Below, in pieces: positions 38,446 to 46,988 of a stretch of DNA of 64,000 nt. The stretch covers positions 1 through 64,000 of the forward strand of contig JBJMLA010000061.1 in the NCBI GenBank assembly GCA_045805505.1. The letters run 5' to 3'. The DNA comes from BP-464 sp045805505. Lineage in GTDB: Bacteria; Actinomycetota; Thermoleophilia; Solirubrobacterales; Solirubrobacteraceae. Made by a program: the position numbers and the translations under genes. The notes beneath the pieces were generated by a model. The model searched no databases and was not told where the DNA came from. It saw only the letters and a program-made list of their open reading frames with translations. Every line of letters starts with the position of its first letter. Positions within the stretch are counted from its first letter, which is position 1.

Positions 38446-40145
38446 CCGCAGACAAGGACCGTCCCGTCTGGCGGGCCGGCGACGGCCTTCCGTCGCACCG
38501 CGACGTCCTCACGCTGCGGGCCGGCCTCGCGGACCCTCCCCCCGGCGCCGTGTCGGTGGTGCTCGCCGGCAACTGCAACACCGACTTCCTCATCGACCCT
38601 CTGCGGATCGAGCTCGACGCGGCAGGCGTGCCCGCAGGCGTGGTCAGCACGGCCTATGGCGCGGGCGTCCAGGACGCCCTGTCGGACGCGCGCGACGGGG
38701 ACTTCTGGGTGTTCTGGCTCTCCTCGATGGGCGCCACGGACGGGGGGACCGACCGCCGGCCGCTCGACGTCGCGGGCGTCGTCGCCGCCGCGGAGCACCT
38801 GATCGCCCGCGGCCGGCGGGTCATCGTGATCCCCCCGGAGCCCGTGCTGGCGGAAGAGGATCCCTTCTCCCCCTTCGGCGTCTGGCGCCGCGAGGCGACC
38901 GAGGCGCTGACCCGAGAGCTGCCGGCCGACGTCGTGGTCCTTCGCGCCGACGGCCTCCTGCAGCGTCTCGGCATCGACCGGTGGGTCGCGCCGCGCTACT
39001 GGGAGCACGCCAAGGCCGCCTGCCATCCCGACGCCGCGGTCGCCCTCGCGGTCGAGATCGGCGTGGTCGTCGCGCGACTGCTGCGACCGGTCGTCAAGGC
39101 GGTCGCGATCGATCTCGACGACACGCTGTGGGGAGGGCTCGTCGGCGAGGTCGGCGCCGCGGGGCTCGAACTCGACCCGCAGGGCGCCGGGCGCAGCTAC
39201 CTGGAGATGCAGCGCTACCTCGCGGACCTGCGCGATCGCGGGATCCTGCTCGGCGTGGTCAGCAAGAACGACGATGACGAGGCTCGGCGGCCCTTCGCCG
39301 AGCGCAGCGAGATGCTGCTGGGGCTCGAGGACTTCGCGTACTTCTCCGCATCCTGGGACGCCAAGCACGCCGCGATCCGCGCGTTCGCCGCGGCGGTCAA
39401 CGTCGGTCTGGATGCCGTCTGCCTGCTCGACGACTCCCCCGGCGAGCGCGAGGAGGCGCGCGCGTTCATCCCCGAGCTCATCGTGCCCGAGCTCCCGGCC
39501 TCGCCCGGCGCCCGCGTCGCCCACCTTGTCCGCACCAAGCTCTTCGTGACCCCCGTGGTCACCGAGGAGGACAGGCTGCGAGGGCAGTCCGTCCAGCACG
39601 TCCAGCCCGCCGCCGGCGGCATGGACCACGCGACCTACCTCGCGGGGCTGGAGATGGTGCTCGAGGCGACACCGCTCGGCCCCGACACGATGGCCCGCGC
39701 GGTCAGCCTTCTCAACAAGACCAACCAGTTCAACCTCAACGGCCGGCGCCCGACGCCGAGTGAGGTCGAGGCCGCGGCGACCGACGACGGTGCCTACGCC
39801 TACGTCCACCGCCTGCGCGACCGGGTCGCCGACCACGGCAACATCGCGGTGCTGATCGCCCACCGGAGCGGCGGGACCGCCGTCATCGACTCCTGGGTGA
39901 TGTCGTGCCGCGTGTTCAACCGCGGCGTCGAGTGGGCGGTCGCCGAGCACTTCGCCGCCTGGGTCGCGCGGACCGGTGTCGAGACCGTCCGCGGTGAGTA
40001 CGTTCGCACCGACCGCAACCATCTCGTCGCCGACCTGTTGTCGGACATCGGCCTCCGAGCGGCCGCCGCCGCGGAGGATCGCCGCGCCTATGAGGGCGAG
40101 TCCATCCATGTCCCGGACCATCACCTGACCATCGTGGAGCCATGA
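38442..40145 (+). CDS. FkbH-like HAD-IIIC protein with C-terminal GNAT-like domain
   Basis: 567 aa. An N-terminal flavodoxin/SGNH-like part (about 1-215) precedes a HAD domain whose motif I is AIDLDDTLWGG (near residue 222), with motif II region GVVSKND and motif IV region CLLDDSPGERE. It ends with a GNAT-like part (about 400-560: LLNKTNQFNLNGRR, DSWVMSCRVFNRGVE). Characterised FkbH-type enzymes load a glyceryl unit from 1,3-bisphosphoglycerate onto a carrier protein. The very next gene is a carrier protein, overlapping by ATGA, the arrangement expected for a glyceryl-ACP pair. The actual substrate here is inferred. Confidence 0.87.
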   Translation: MTADKDRPVWRAGDGLPSHRDVLTLRAGLADPPPGAVSVVLAGNCNTDFLIDPLRIELDAAGVPAGVVSTAYGAGVQDALSDARDGDFWVFWLSSMGATDGGTDRRPLDVAGVVAAAEHLIARGRRVIVIPPEPVLAEEDPFSPFGVWRREATEALTRELPADVVVLRADGLLQRLGIDRWVAPRYWEHAKAACHPDAAVALAVEIGVVVARLLRPVVKAVAIDLDDTLWGGLVGEVGAAGLELDPQGAGRSYLEMQRYLADLRDRGILLGVVSKNDDDEARRPFAERSEMLLGLEDFAYFSASWDAKHAAIRAFAAAVNVGLDAVCLLDDSPGEREEARAFIPELIVPELPASPGARVAHLVRTKLFVTPVVTEEDRLRGQSVQHVQPAAGGMDHATYLAGLEMVLEATPLGPDTMARAVSLLNKTNQFNLNGRRPTPSEVEAAATDDGAYAYVHRLRDRVADHGNIAVLIAHRSGGTAVIDSWVMSCRVFNRGVEWAVAEHFAAWVARTGVETVRGEYVRTDRNHLVADLLSDIGLRAAAAAEDRRAYEGESIHVPDHHLTIVEP

Positions 40146-40390
40146 CCGCAGCAGAGACCGTGCTCACCGACGCGCTGCGCCTCGTCCTGTCGCGCCCCGA
40201 CCTCGAGCTGTCACCCGACATGGGCCTGGGGGTCACCGAGGGATGGGACAGCTTCGCCCACATCGACCTGGTCCTGGCCATCGAGGAATCGGCGGGAATC
40301 GAGTTCGGCACCGAGGAGATCCCGGAGGTGACGACGGTTCCAGCGCTGCTGTCGGCGATCACCCGGAGGATGGACGGCGGCCCCGCGTGA
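40142..40390 (+). CDS. Acyl carrier protein, partner of the FkbH-like enzyme
   Basis: 82 aa, the normal carrier length. The attachment serine is Ser37 in EGWDSFAHIDLVLAIEES. It has little resemblance to the first carrier at 35428, so the locus probably keeps two acyl streams apart. Its position between FkbH and the GNAT-like gene, with four-base overlaps on both sides, suggests it receives the FkbH product. Confidence 0.9.
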   Translation: MTAAETVLTDALRLVLSRPDLELSPDMGLGVTEGWDSFAHIDLVLAIEESAGIEFGTEEIPEVTTVPALLSAITRRMDGGPA

Positions 40391-41490
40391 GCGCGGCCAC
40401 GCCCGGAACCCCGCGGCCGAAGCTCGAGCTCGCCCACCACGAGGCCCGGGCGGACGACATCCCGGCGTTCTGCGCGCTGGCCGCGACCGAGTACCCCGGC
40501 GAGCCCGTGACCGACGTGGACTACGTGGTCTGGAAGCACCTGCGCGGACCCGACGGGCCGTCCACGGCGATCGAGCTCAAGGCCGGCGACGCGGTCAAGG
40601 GACGCATCTGGGGCCAGCGGCGGCGCTGGCGCGTGCACGGCCGCGAGCACGCCGCGAGCAACCCGATCGACCTCGTCATCGAACCCGACGCGCGCGCGCT
40701 GCCCTCGCTCCTGCGCCTGCTGAAGGGATCCTTCGCGATCGGCATGGAGGAGGCCGATCTGATCTTCCACACGTCGAGCACCTCGACGGACATGATGTAC
40801 CGGCGCTTCATGCACCTGACCCCCGTCGCGGACCTCGACGGCGGGGTGATCGCGTTGCGCCCGGCCCACCTGCTGTCGGCTCGCGGCAAGCGCAAGGCAG
40901 GGCCACTCGCTCGCGCCGCCGACGCCGTGTTCGGGCTGCTGGCCGGCGGGGTCGCGCGGGTGCTGGGGCGGTCGATCGCCCTCGTCCCGGAGGTCGAGCC
41001 CGCCGAGGACGCGCGCATCATCGCGGCCTTCCACGCGGAGGAGGCGGTGGCGGGAGTCCGCGACGTGCCGTGGCGTGACTGGCGGCTGCGCGACCCGAGC
41101 ATCGCCGGCTACAGCTTCCGCTGGATCGTCGCGAAGGACCGGCCCGTGGGCTGGCTGGCAGTCGCCGATCGCGAGGTCGACGGCATGCAGCTGCGCTTCG
41201 TGCTCGACGTCATCGCCCCCGGAGCGGTCACCTCCGGGTTCGCGCGATCGCTGTGGTCAGCGGCCTCCGCGGACGCACTGGCCGCCGGTCGCGACGCGAT
41301 CGTCGTGCTCGCCAACTTCGGGGGCAATGAGCGGCTGTCAGGGCTGGCTCGCCTGCCGCTGATCCGCGTCGCACGGTCGCGCCTGCCGCAGGAGGTGCCG
41401 CTCTTCGTACGGTGGTCCGAGAACGCCCGCGGCGACGAGCCGGACCTGGGTGTCGGCTACTGGACGATGTCCGACTTCGACATGATCTGA
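40387..41490 (+). CDS. GNAT-fold acyltransferase-like protein
   Basis: 367 aa. Two acetyltransferase-like halves can be traced (HHEARADDIPAFCALAATEYPG start, middle RFMHLTPVADLDG, then YSFRWIVAKDRPVGWLAVADR). The layout resembles FemAB/GNAT-type acyltransferases that use a large acyl donor. It could transfer the finished acyl group from the carrier protein to an amino sugar. That role is an inference from position and fold, and no catalytic residue can be named with confidence. GTG start overlaps the carrier stop. Confidence 0.55.
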   Translation: MSAATPGTPRPKLELAHHEARADDIPAFCALAATEYPGEPVTDVDYVVWKHLRGPDGPSTAIELKAGDAVKGRIWGQRRRWRVHGREHAASNPIDLVIEPDARALPSLLRLLKGSFAIGMEEADLIFHTSSTSTDMMYRRFMHLTPVADLDGGVIALRPAHLLSARGKRKAGPLARAADAVFGLLAGGVARVLGRSIALVPEVEPAEDARIIAAFHAEEAVAGVRDVPWRDWRLRDPSIAGYSFRWIVAKDRPVGWLAVADREVDGMQLRFVLDVIAPGAVTSGFARSLWSAASADALAAGRDAIVVLANFGGNERLSGLARLPLIRVARSRLPQEVPLFVRWSENARGDEPDLGVGYWTMSDFDMI

Positions 41491-41494
41491 GACC

Positions 41495-42517
41495 GTGCGC
41501 CCGACCTGGACAATCGAGGGGATCGAGATCCCGGCGATCGCCGCGGCGCTGCCGTCCACCGCGATCGACAACGCCCGGATCGCGGCCGACAGCGGCGATC
41601 CCGACTACGTGCAGCGCATCTCCGACGTCGTCGGGGTGCGTTCCCGGCGGGTCGTCGACGACGGGGAGTTCGGCTCCGATCTCGCGGCCCGTGCCGCGCG
41701 GGCGGTGGTCGAGCATCTGGGTTGGGGCCCCGACGACATCGACGTGCTCATCGTCGGCACGCAGACCCCGGACCGGCTGTTCCCCGGTATCGCGTTCTCC
41801 GTCCAGCAGGCACTCGACCTGTCCAAGGACTGCGCGGTCTTCGACATCAACCTGGGCTGCTCGGCCTTCGTCTACGGCGCGTGGATGATGGCGTCGACGC
41901 TGCCCCGGCCCCACGGGCGCGGGCTGCTGGTCACGGTCGACACGATGAGCAGGACGCTGGACGCCGGCGACGTGGGCAACCGCGTCCTCTTCGGCGACGG
42001 CGCCGCGGCGGCCGCGTTCGAGACCACGCCCGACGGATCGGTGCTCAACGTCGCGCTCAGCAGCGACGGCCGCGGCGCGGACTTCGTGTGCCTCCCCGGA
42101 ACCGCCATGAGCACGGGTCTCGCCCCGGCCGAGGGCTTTCAGCTCAACGGCCCGGCGGTCCTCGGGCTCGCGCTGCGCAGCGTGCCGAAGCTCATCGGCG
42201 AGCTGCTCGAGACGGCCGGCACCACGCTGTCCGACGTCGGGCTCGTCGTGCCCCACCAGGCCAACGAGTTCATCCTCGAGAAGCTGCGCGACCGGATGAA
42301 GATCCCCGCCGATCGCTTCGTGATCGCGATGGACGAGACCGGCAACACGAGCTCGGCCTCCATCCCCATTGCGCTGTCCGACGACCGGGTGCGCAACGCC
42401 GGACACGACCGCAGCGCCACCCTGATGGTCGGCTTCGGGACCGGTCTTTCCTGGGGCGCGATCCTCGCCGACCTGAGCCGCACGGCCCTGCTGGGCTTCG
42501 CCGACCCGAGCGACTGA
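41495..42517 (+). CDS. 3-oxoacyl-ACP synthase III family protein (ketosynthase III)
   Basis: 340 aa. The FabH-type triad is complete: Cys122 (INLGCSAFVYG), His254 (VPHQANEFI) and Asn284 (TGNTSSASIPIAL). The fold-specific LFGDGAAAAAFE and the end GFGTGLSWGAIL are present. KAS III enzymes condense a primed acyl-CoA with a carrier-bound partner. In tetronate pathways a related enzyme joins glyceryl-ACP to an acyl chain, which is relevant because an FkbH-carrier pair lies just upstream. It starts four bases after the GNAT-like stop. Confidence 0.92.
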   Translation: MRPTWTIEGIEIPAIAAALPSTAIDNARIAADSGDPDYVQRISDVVGVRSRRVVDDGEFGSDLAARAARAVVEHLGWGPDDIDVLIVGTQTPDRLFPGIAFSVQQALDLSKDCAVFDINLGCSAFVYGAWMMASTLPRPHGRGLLVTVDTMSRTLDAGDVGNRVLFGDGAAAAAFETTPDGSVLNVALSSDGRGADFVCLPGTAMSTGLAPAEGFQLNGPAVLGLALRSVPKLIGELLETAGTTLSDVGLVVPHQANEFILEKLRDRMKIPADRFVIAMDETGNTSSASIPIALSDDRVRNAGHDRSATLMVGFGTGLSWGAILADLSRTALLGFADPSD

Positions 42518-42523
42518 CGGCCC

Positions 42524-43921
42524 GTGCGCCTGACGGTCGACGAGCGGTCGCAGCGGGCCTTCGCCGACCTGTCGGGCGACCACAACCCGCTGCACGTCGA
42601 TGCGATGGAGGCCCGGCTCAGCCACCTGGGAGCGCCGGTCGTCCACGGTCTGCACTCGGTGATGCTCGTCCTGGACCGGGCGCTGGCGCTCGCGGACGGG
42701 CCGCGGCAGCTGACGCGCCTGACCGCGCGTTTCCGCTCGGGCTTCACCGTCGGCACGCCGATCGACGTCGACGTGGAGACCGCGCCGGACGGCACCTGGG
42801 CCGGAACGGTCCGCAGCTCCTCCGGCGCCGGGGCGGAGGTGTCGTTCGAACTTGCCGCCGCGGAACCGGCGGGCGCCCCTCCCGCCGGCGCGGCGGCGCC
42901 GTTCGAGGCCACCGTGCAGGACCGCCGCGCGATCGGCGAGCTCGCGACGCTGCACGGATCGGAGCCGCTCGCGGTCGATCCGGACGCCCTCGCGCAGGCG
43001 TTTCCCTCCGTCGCGGCCGGGCTGGCGCCCGGCGACGCCGCGGCGCTGCTGGCGCTCACCCGCGTGGTGGGCATGCGCTGCCCCGGCCGCTGGGCCCTGC
43101 TGCGCTCGGTGCACTTCGCGCGCGCGGACGCAGAGCAGCGCGAGCCCGGCGTCGTCCGCTGGCGCGTGGCCCGCGTCCGCGAAGCCCTGCGGCTGGTCGA
43201 GCTGGAGTTCGAGGGCCCGGGATGGGATGCGGGGGCGCAGGTCGTGCTGCGCGACCCTCCCGTGCGGCAGGTGTCACGCGAGAGGGCGGCCGAGCTGGTC
43301 GGCGCCGGCGAGTTCGCCGGGGTGCGCGTCGTCGTCGTCGGGGGATCGCGCGGGCTCGGCGAGGCGGCCACCCGCCTCCTGCTCGCCGGCGGGGCGACCT
43401 GCCTGGTCACCTACCGCCTCGGACGCGAGGACGCCGAGCGTGCCATCGACGGAGCCGCGGACGGCCAGGCGGCCGTCCTCGCCTATGACGCCGCGGCCCC
43501 GGATCCGCAAGCGCTGCGGCGCATCGAAGACTTCGCCCCCACAGCAGTTGCGTACTTCGCCACCCCGCCCATTCCACGGCGGCTGGGCGTCCCGTGGGAT
43601 CAGGCCCTGTACTCCTCGCTGGAGGCGGTCTACGTCGACGGGTTCGCCCGGTTGTGCGAGGTGCTCCGCGACAGCCCGTTGCGCACCGTGCTCTACCCCT
43701 CGACCGCCTACCTCGACGAGCCGGCGCCGGGCTTCGACGAGTACGTCGCGGCCAAGACGGCCGGCGAGGCGCTGGCCGGGGCGATCGCCGATCGCCCCGG
43801 AGGCCCCGCCGTGCACGTCGAGCGGCTCTCGGCGGTGGCCACCGACCAGACCGCCGGAGGCCCGGCGCTGCCGGATCCCGCCGACGTCCTGCTGCCGCTC
43901 CTACGGGAGCTGTTCCGGTGA
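42524..43921 (+). CDS. MaoC-like dehydratase fused to an SDR domain
   Basis: 465 aa. The hot-dog domain (about 1-120) has the MaoC catalytic stretch LSGDHNPLHVD with GAPVVHGLHSV. A linker region of uncertain fold (about 130-250) follows. The SDR domain (about 255-465) has VVVVGGSRGLGEA and a YVAAK active-site pair after the TAYLDEPAPG segment. Together the halves could reduce and dehydrate, or hydrate, a carrier-bound acyl chain in one polypeptide. This is the last gene of the locus. Its 3' end overlaps the convergent flippase-like gene by 21 bases. Confidence 0.8.
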   Translation: MRLTVDERSQRAFADLSGDHNPLHVDAMEARLSHLGAPVVHGLHSVMLVLDRALALADGPRQLTRLTARFRSGFTVGTPIDVDVETAPDGTWAGTVRSSSGAGAEVSFELAAAEPAGAPPAGAAAPFEATVQDRRAIGELATLHGSEPLAVDPDALAQAFPSVAAGLAPGDAAALLALTRVVGMRCPGRWALLRSVHFARADAEQREPGVVRWRVARVREALRLVELEFEGPGWDAGAQVVLRDPPVRQVSRERAAELVGAGEFAGVRVVVVGGSRGLGEAATRLLLAGGATCLVTYRLGREDAERAIDGAADGQAAVLAYDAAAPDPQALRRIEDFAPTAVAYFATPPIPRRLGVPWDQALYSSLEAVYVDGFARLCEVLRDSPLRTVLYPSTAYLDEPAPGFDEYVAAKTAGEALAGAIADRPGGPAVHVERLSAVATDQTAGGPALPDPADVLLPLLRELFR

Positions 43922-44899
43922 GGCCGCGGTCTCCTGGGTGGCGCCGCGCTTGAGCAGCAGCAGCGCGCCGGGCAGGCTGGCCAGCAGGAGGGCGGCGACC
44001 GAGATGAGCGAGATCAGCGTGGCGTCCGTCGCCGAGATGCCGGCCTCGCCCAGCACGACCACGTAGGAGGCCTCCCGGACCCCGAACCCGGCGACCGAGA
44101 TCGGCATGAGGATGGCGACGTTGACGAGCGCAACCGCGACCGCCGCGGTGCTGAACGGCAGGTCGGCTCCGATGGCATCGGCGACCACGACGGTCTGGAG
44201 GACGACGAGCACCTGAAACGCGATGCTGGACAGCAGCAGCCACACGAGGAGCTCGCGGTCGCGAAGGCAGGTCAGGGTGGCCTCCCGTGCCTGCTGGAGG
44301 ATGTCGCTCACGCGCGTGGGCAGCCGGCGGCCGAGGCCGCGCGCGCGGAACGCGAGCAGCAGGACCACCCCGGCCACGACGACCGCGGCGGCCGTGGCGA
44401 TCAGCAGCGCGGTCAGCGCCGAGTCCGGCACGGCATCTCGTTCCAGGGCGACGCCGGCCCAGGCGACGATCAGCAGGCCGGCGAGCCCGGCGGCGCGATC
44501 GATGAGGATCGAGAGCAGCGCGCGGGTCAGACGCGGACCCCGCCGCGCCATCATGAGCGCGCGCGCCACGTCACCTCCGAGAGAGGTGGGCAGGAACGTG
44601 CTCGTGAACGAGGAGATCGCGTACATCCTCGCGACACGCCCGTGGGAGGCCGGAAGGTCGAGCGTCACGAGGACACGGCCCCAGCGGATCGCGCCGACCG
44701 CCAGCGTGGCCGCCACCAGCAGCACGGCGACGACGAACAGGCCGGGGCTTCCGTCCGCCAGCCGGTCGCCCATCTTCGACCAGTCGATCCTCGCGCCGAC
44801 CCACCCCAGCAGGGCCGCGGTGACCAGCGCGCGGAACCAGACCGAGCCCGCGAGCGTGCGAGCCAACCCGCGCCAGCCGCGCTTCTCCGGAACGGACAT
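43901..44899 (-). CDS. Lysylphosphatidylglycerol-synthase-type membrane protein (flippase-like)
   Basis: 332 aa with about eight hydrophobic segments and the family features SSFTSTFLPTSLGGDVARALMM near residue 90 and SVAGFGVREASYVVVLGEAG near 265. Members lacking the cytosolic synthetase domain are commonly found in glycan and lipid clusters, where they are thought to translocate lipid-linked intermediates. The ATG overlaps the deacetylase stop (TGATG). A longer frame upstream is out of frame to the deacetylase and rejected. Confidence 0.85.
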   Translation of the reverse strand: MSVPEKRGWRGLARTLAGSVWFRALVTAALLGWVGARIDWSKMGDRLADGSPGLFVVAVLLVAATLAVGAIRWGRVLVTLDLPASHGRVARMYAISSFTSTFLPTSLGGDVARALMMARRGPRLTRALLSILIDRAAGLAGLLIVAWAGVALERDAVPDSALTALLIATAAAVVVAGVVLLLAFRARGLGRRLPTRVSDILQQAREATLTCLRDRELLVWLLLSSIAFQVLVVLQTVVVADAIGADLPFSTAAVAVALVNVAILMPISVAGFGVREASYVVVLGEAGISATDATLISLISVAALLLASLPGALLLLKRGATQETAASPEQLP

Positions 44900-45714
44900 C
44901 ACACCCCGGGCGCGGCCGCGAACTCGCCGTCGAGGCGCTCGGCCAGCGGCGGCCCGGCCCCCATGCGGTCGAGCAGCATCTGCACCCGGCCGTAGGTGTC
45001 GCGCCTGCGGTGATAGACGATGCGGCTGGTCATCCAGCCGTAGCCGGGCATGAGATGGAAGGGCTGCTCCACGTCGAAGTCGTGGGCGTGCAGGTACATC
45101 CACGGAACGCCGTCGTCGGGGAGACACGCGGCCAGCCGGGCGATCACCTGCCGCGGCAGGTAGCGCAGGTACACGCCGCCGAGGTAGGGAAGGCTGATCC
45201 GGCCGAGTCCGGCCACCGCGCAGGGCAGCTCGAGCAGCCCGTTCGGCCACCGGAACGCGCGCTGCGGAGCGCCCGGGAAGCCGTGAAGCGGGCTGTGTGC
45301 GGGAAGCACGCTCGACGAGTAGCGAAAGCCCGCCTCGAGGAGCAGGTCGACGGCCCACAGGGTCTCCGGTGTCAGCGAGAACGTCGGTGCGCGGAAGCCG
45401 ACCACCGGCGCGCCCGCTGCGTCCTCCAGGACCGCTCGCCCGCGCGCGAGCGCCTCGGCGAACGCCTCGGGGCCGGTTTCGGCGAGCGGCTCGTGCTCCC
45501 AGCCGTGCAGCGCGACCTCATGGCCCGCCGCGGCGATGTCGCGGACGAGGTCGGGATGCTCCTGGGCCAGCTTGCCGACGACGAAGAACGTGCCGCGCAC
45601 GGCGCGGGCTTCGAGGAACGCGAGGACGTCGCGGGTGATCGCCGGGTGACGCGCCGGATACGAATCCGGGGGCCGCACGTCCTCCAGGTCATAGGTGAAG
45701 GTGGCGGCGGGCAC
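44899..45714 (-). CDS. Polysaccharide deacetylase (NodB-like, CE4)
   Basis: 271 aa. The N-terminal catalytic motifs are TYDLEDVRPP (catalytic and metal Asp), the HGWEHEP metal-binding histidines and VGFRAPTFSLTP. LHAHDFD lies where the motif with the second catalytic His occurs. The C-terminal third, with LMPGYGWMTSRIVYH, resembles the DUF3473 extension of exopolysaccharide deacetylases. It would remove N-acetyl groups from the surface polymer, or from a lipid-linked precursor, given that no signal peptide is present. Start GTG lies three bases after the DUF2304 stop. Confidence 0.9.
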   Translation of the reverse strand: MPAATFTYDLEDVRPPDSYPARHPAITRDVLAFLEARAVRGTFFVVGKLAQEHPDLVRDIAAAGHEVALHGWEHEPLAETGPEAFAEALARGRAVLEDAAGAPVVGFRAPTFSLTPETLWAVDLLLEAGFRYSSSVLPAHSPLHGFPGAPQRAFRWPNGLLELPCAVAGLGRISLPYLGGVYLRYLPRQVIARLAACLPDDGVPWMYLHAHDFDVEQPFHLMPGYGWMTSRIVYHRRRDTYGRVQMLLDRMGAGPPLAERLDGEFAAAPGV

Positions 45715-45717
45715 GGC

Positions 45718-46224
45718 TCAGGAGCCGTCGTCGGATCGGGCGAGATCCTTCTCCATGATCACGATCACGACCTCGGATCCCTGGTCGCGCAGCTCCGCGA
45801 CCCGCGACCTGACCGCGTCCTCCCATCCCTCCGCGCCGTCGAGCACGAGCGGCGGTGACGACGCATCCTGGCGACGGATCCCCATCAGGCCGATCTCCTG
45901 CACGAGCCCCGTGTGCTTGCGCTCCATCGCGCTGAAGCGGATGGAGAAATGCAGGAGCATCATGAAGACGAAGACGAGCCCGAAGAAGAACAGCGTGCTG
46001 CTCGGGGTCGTGCCGCCGATGACGTCCGTGATGAACCCCAGCAGCTCGAGCCACCCCGCCAGGACCAGGACCACGATGCCGGTCATGACCCAGAGGACGG
46101 AGTACTCCTCCTTGAGCCGGCGACGGCGGACCAGCTCGACGATGAGCAGCAGCACCCCGAGTCCGCACACGAGCGCGAGCACCCGGTTGCCCGTGGTGAT
46201 GACCACCTCCTCGGCGGCGATCAC
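45718..46224 (-). CDS. DUF2304 small membrane protein, long form
   Basis: 168 aa. Three membrane segments (VLALVCGLGVLLLIVELVRR, VLWVMTGIVVLVLAGWLELLG and TLFFFGLVFVFMMLLHFSI) followed by a cytoplasmic helix. Compared with the 118-residue paralogue at 51336 it has about 50 extra residues (PPLVLDGAEGWEDAV onward). DUF2304 genes usually sit next to a polyprenyl-phosphate glycosyltransferase, as here, with a GTGA overlap. They may anchor or modulate it; the biochemical role is not known to me. Confidence 0.85.
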   Translation of the reverse strand: MIAAEEVVITTGNRVLALVCGLGVLLLIVELVRRRRLKEEYSVLWVMTGIVVLVLAGWLELLGFITDVIGGTTPSSTLFFFGLVFVFMMLLHFSIRFSAMERKHTGLVQEIGLMGIRRQDASSPPLVLDGAEGWEDAVRSRVAELRDQGSEVVIVIMEKDLARSDDGS

Positions 46225-46940
46225 AGCTCCTCCTGCCGTCGCGGGCGCAGAATGGTGACGAAGAGCGAGAGCAGCATCTTGTACACGTAGTACGGGCTGC
46301 GATGCCCGGAGTGCATCGACTCGCTGTCGGAGTGCAGCATCTGGACCGGAACCTCCTTCGCGCGGAAGCCTGAGCGGTGCAGGAGGACGAGCATATCCGC
46401 GTCCGGGTAGTCGGCCGGATACACGTCGGTGCAGAAGAACTCGGCCACTTCGGGACGCAGGACCTGCAGGCCCGACGTGGGATCGGTGACGTGCGCCCGC
46501 GTCAGCACCGAAGCCACGCGGCTGAACAGGGCGATGCCGAGCTTGCGTGCCGCCGACGGGCGGTAGTGCCCGTCGCGGCTGAGGAACCGGGAGCCGATGA
46601 CGACGTCGATGGAGGGGTCGTCGAGGACCGCCAGCATCTCGGGCAGGTAGCTGGCCCGGTGCTGCCCGTCCGCGTCGATCTGGGCGAGCCACGCGTATCC
46701 CTCGCGGACCCCGTACTTGTATCCCGTCTGCAGCGCGGCGCCGTAGCCGGCGTTCATCGGAAGCTTGACGACGGTGGCCCCGGCCGCGAAGGCCTCGGCG
46801 GCGGTGTCGTCGGCCGACCCGTCGTCGATCACGAGGACATCCGCGGCCGGCAGGTGCTCGCGAACGTCTCGGACGACGGCGCCCACGTGTCCGGACTCGT
46901 TGTACGCAGGGATGATCACCAGGGTGCGGCCCGCGTCCAT
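46221..46940 (-). CDS. GT2 polyprenyl-phosphate sugar synthase (DPM1-like)
   Basis: 239 aa. A complete dolichyl-phosphate-mannose-synthase-type domain: LVIIPAYNESGHVGAVV, VIDDGSADDT, AQIDADGQH (DAD metal site), VIGSRFLSRDGHY, DPTSGLQVLRPEVAE. The short C-terminus is without obvious membrane helices. It transfers a hexose from a nucleotide to polyprenyl phosphate to make a donor for extracytoplasmic GT-C enzymes, two candidates for which are encoded nearby. The ATG has TAGCGT seven bases upstream. Confidence 0.9.
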   Translation of the reverse strand: MDAGRTLVIIPAYNESGHVGAVVRDVREHLPAADVLVIDDGSADDTAAEAFAAGATVVKLPMNAGYGAALQTGYKYGVREGYAWLAQIDADGQHRASYLPEMLAVLDDPSIDVVIGSRFLSRDGHYRPSAARKLGIALFSRVASVLTRAHVTDPTSGLQVLRPEVAEFFCTDVYPADYPDADMLVLLHRSGFRAKEVPVQMLHSDSESMHSGHRSPYYVYKMLLSLFVTILRPRRQEEL

Positions 46941-46947
46941 CCCAGGC

Positions 46948-46953
46948 ACGCTA
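46948..46953 (-). promoter_or_regulatory. TAGCGT -10-like element, leaderless spacing
   Basis: Minus-strand TAGCGT, seven-base spacer to the ATG at 46940. With the next entry it forms a compact 48-base divergent promoter. Confidence 0.6.
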
Positions 46954-46976
46954 GCGGCTGCAGGGGCCTTTTGCTC

Positions 46977-46982
46977 TAGCCT
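46977..46982 (+). promoter_or_regulatory. TAGCCT -10-like element, leaderless spacing
   Basis: TAGCCT is followed by six bases and the GTG at 46989. Confidence 0.6.
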
Positions 46983-46988
46983 CCGCGC

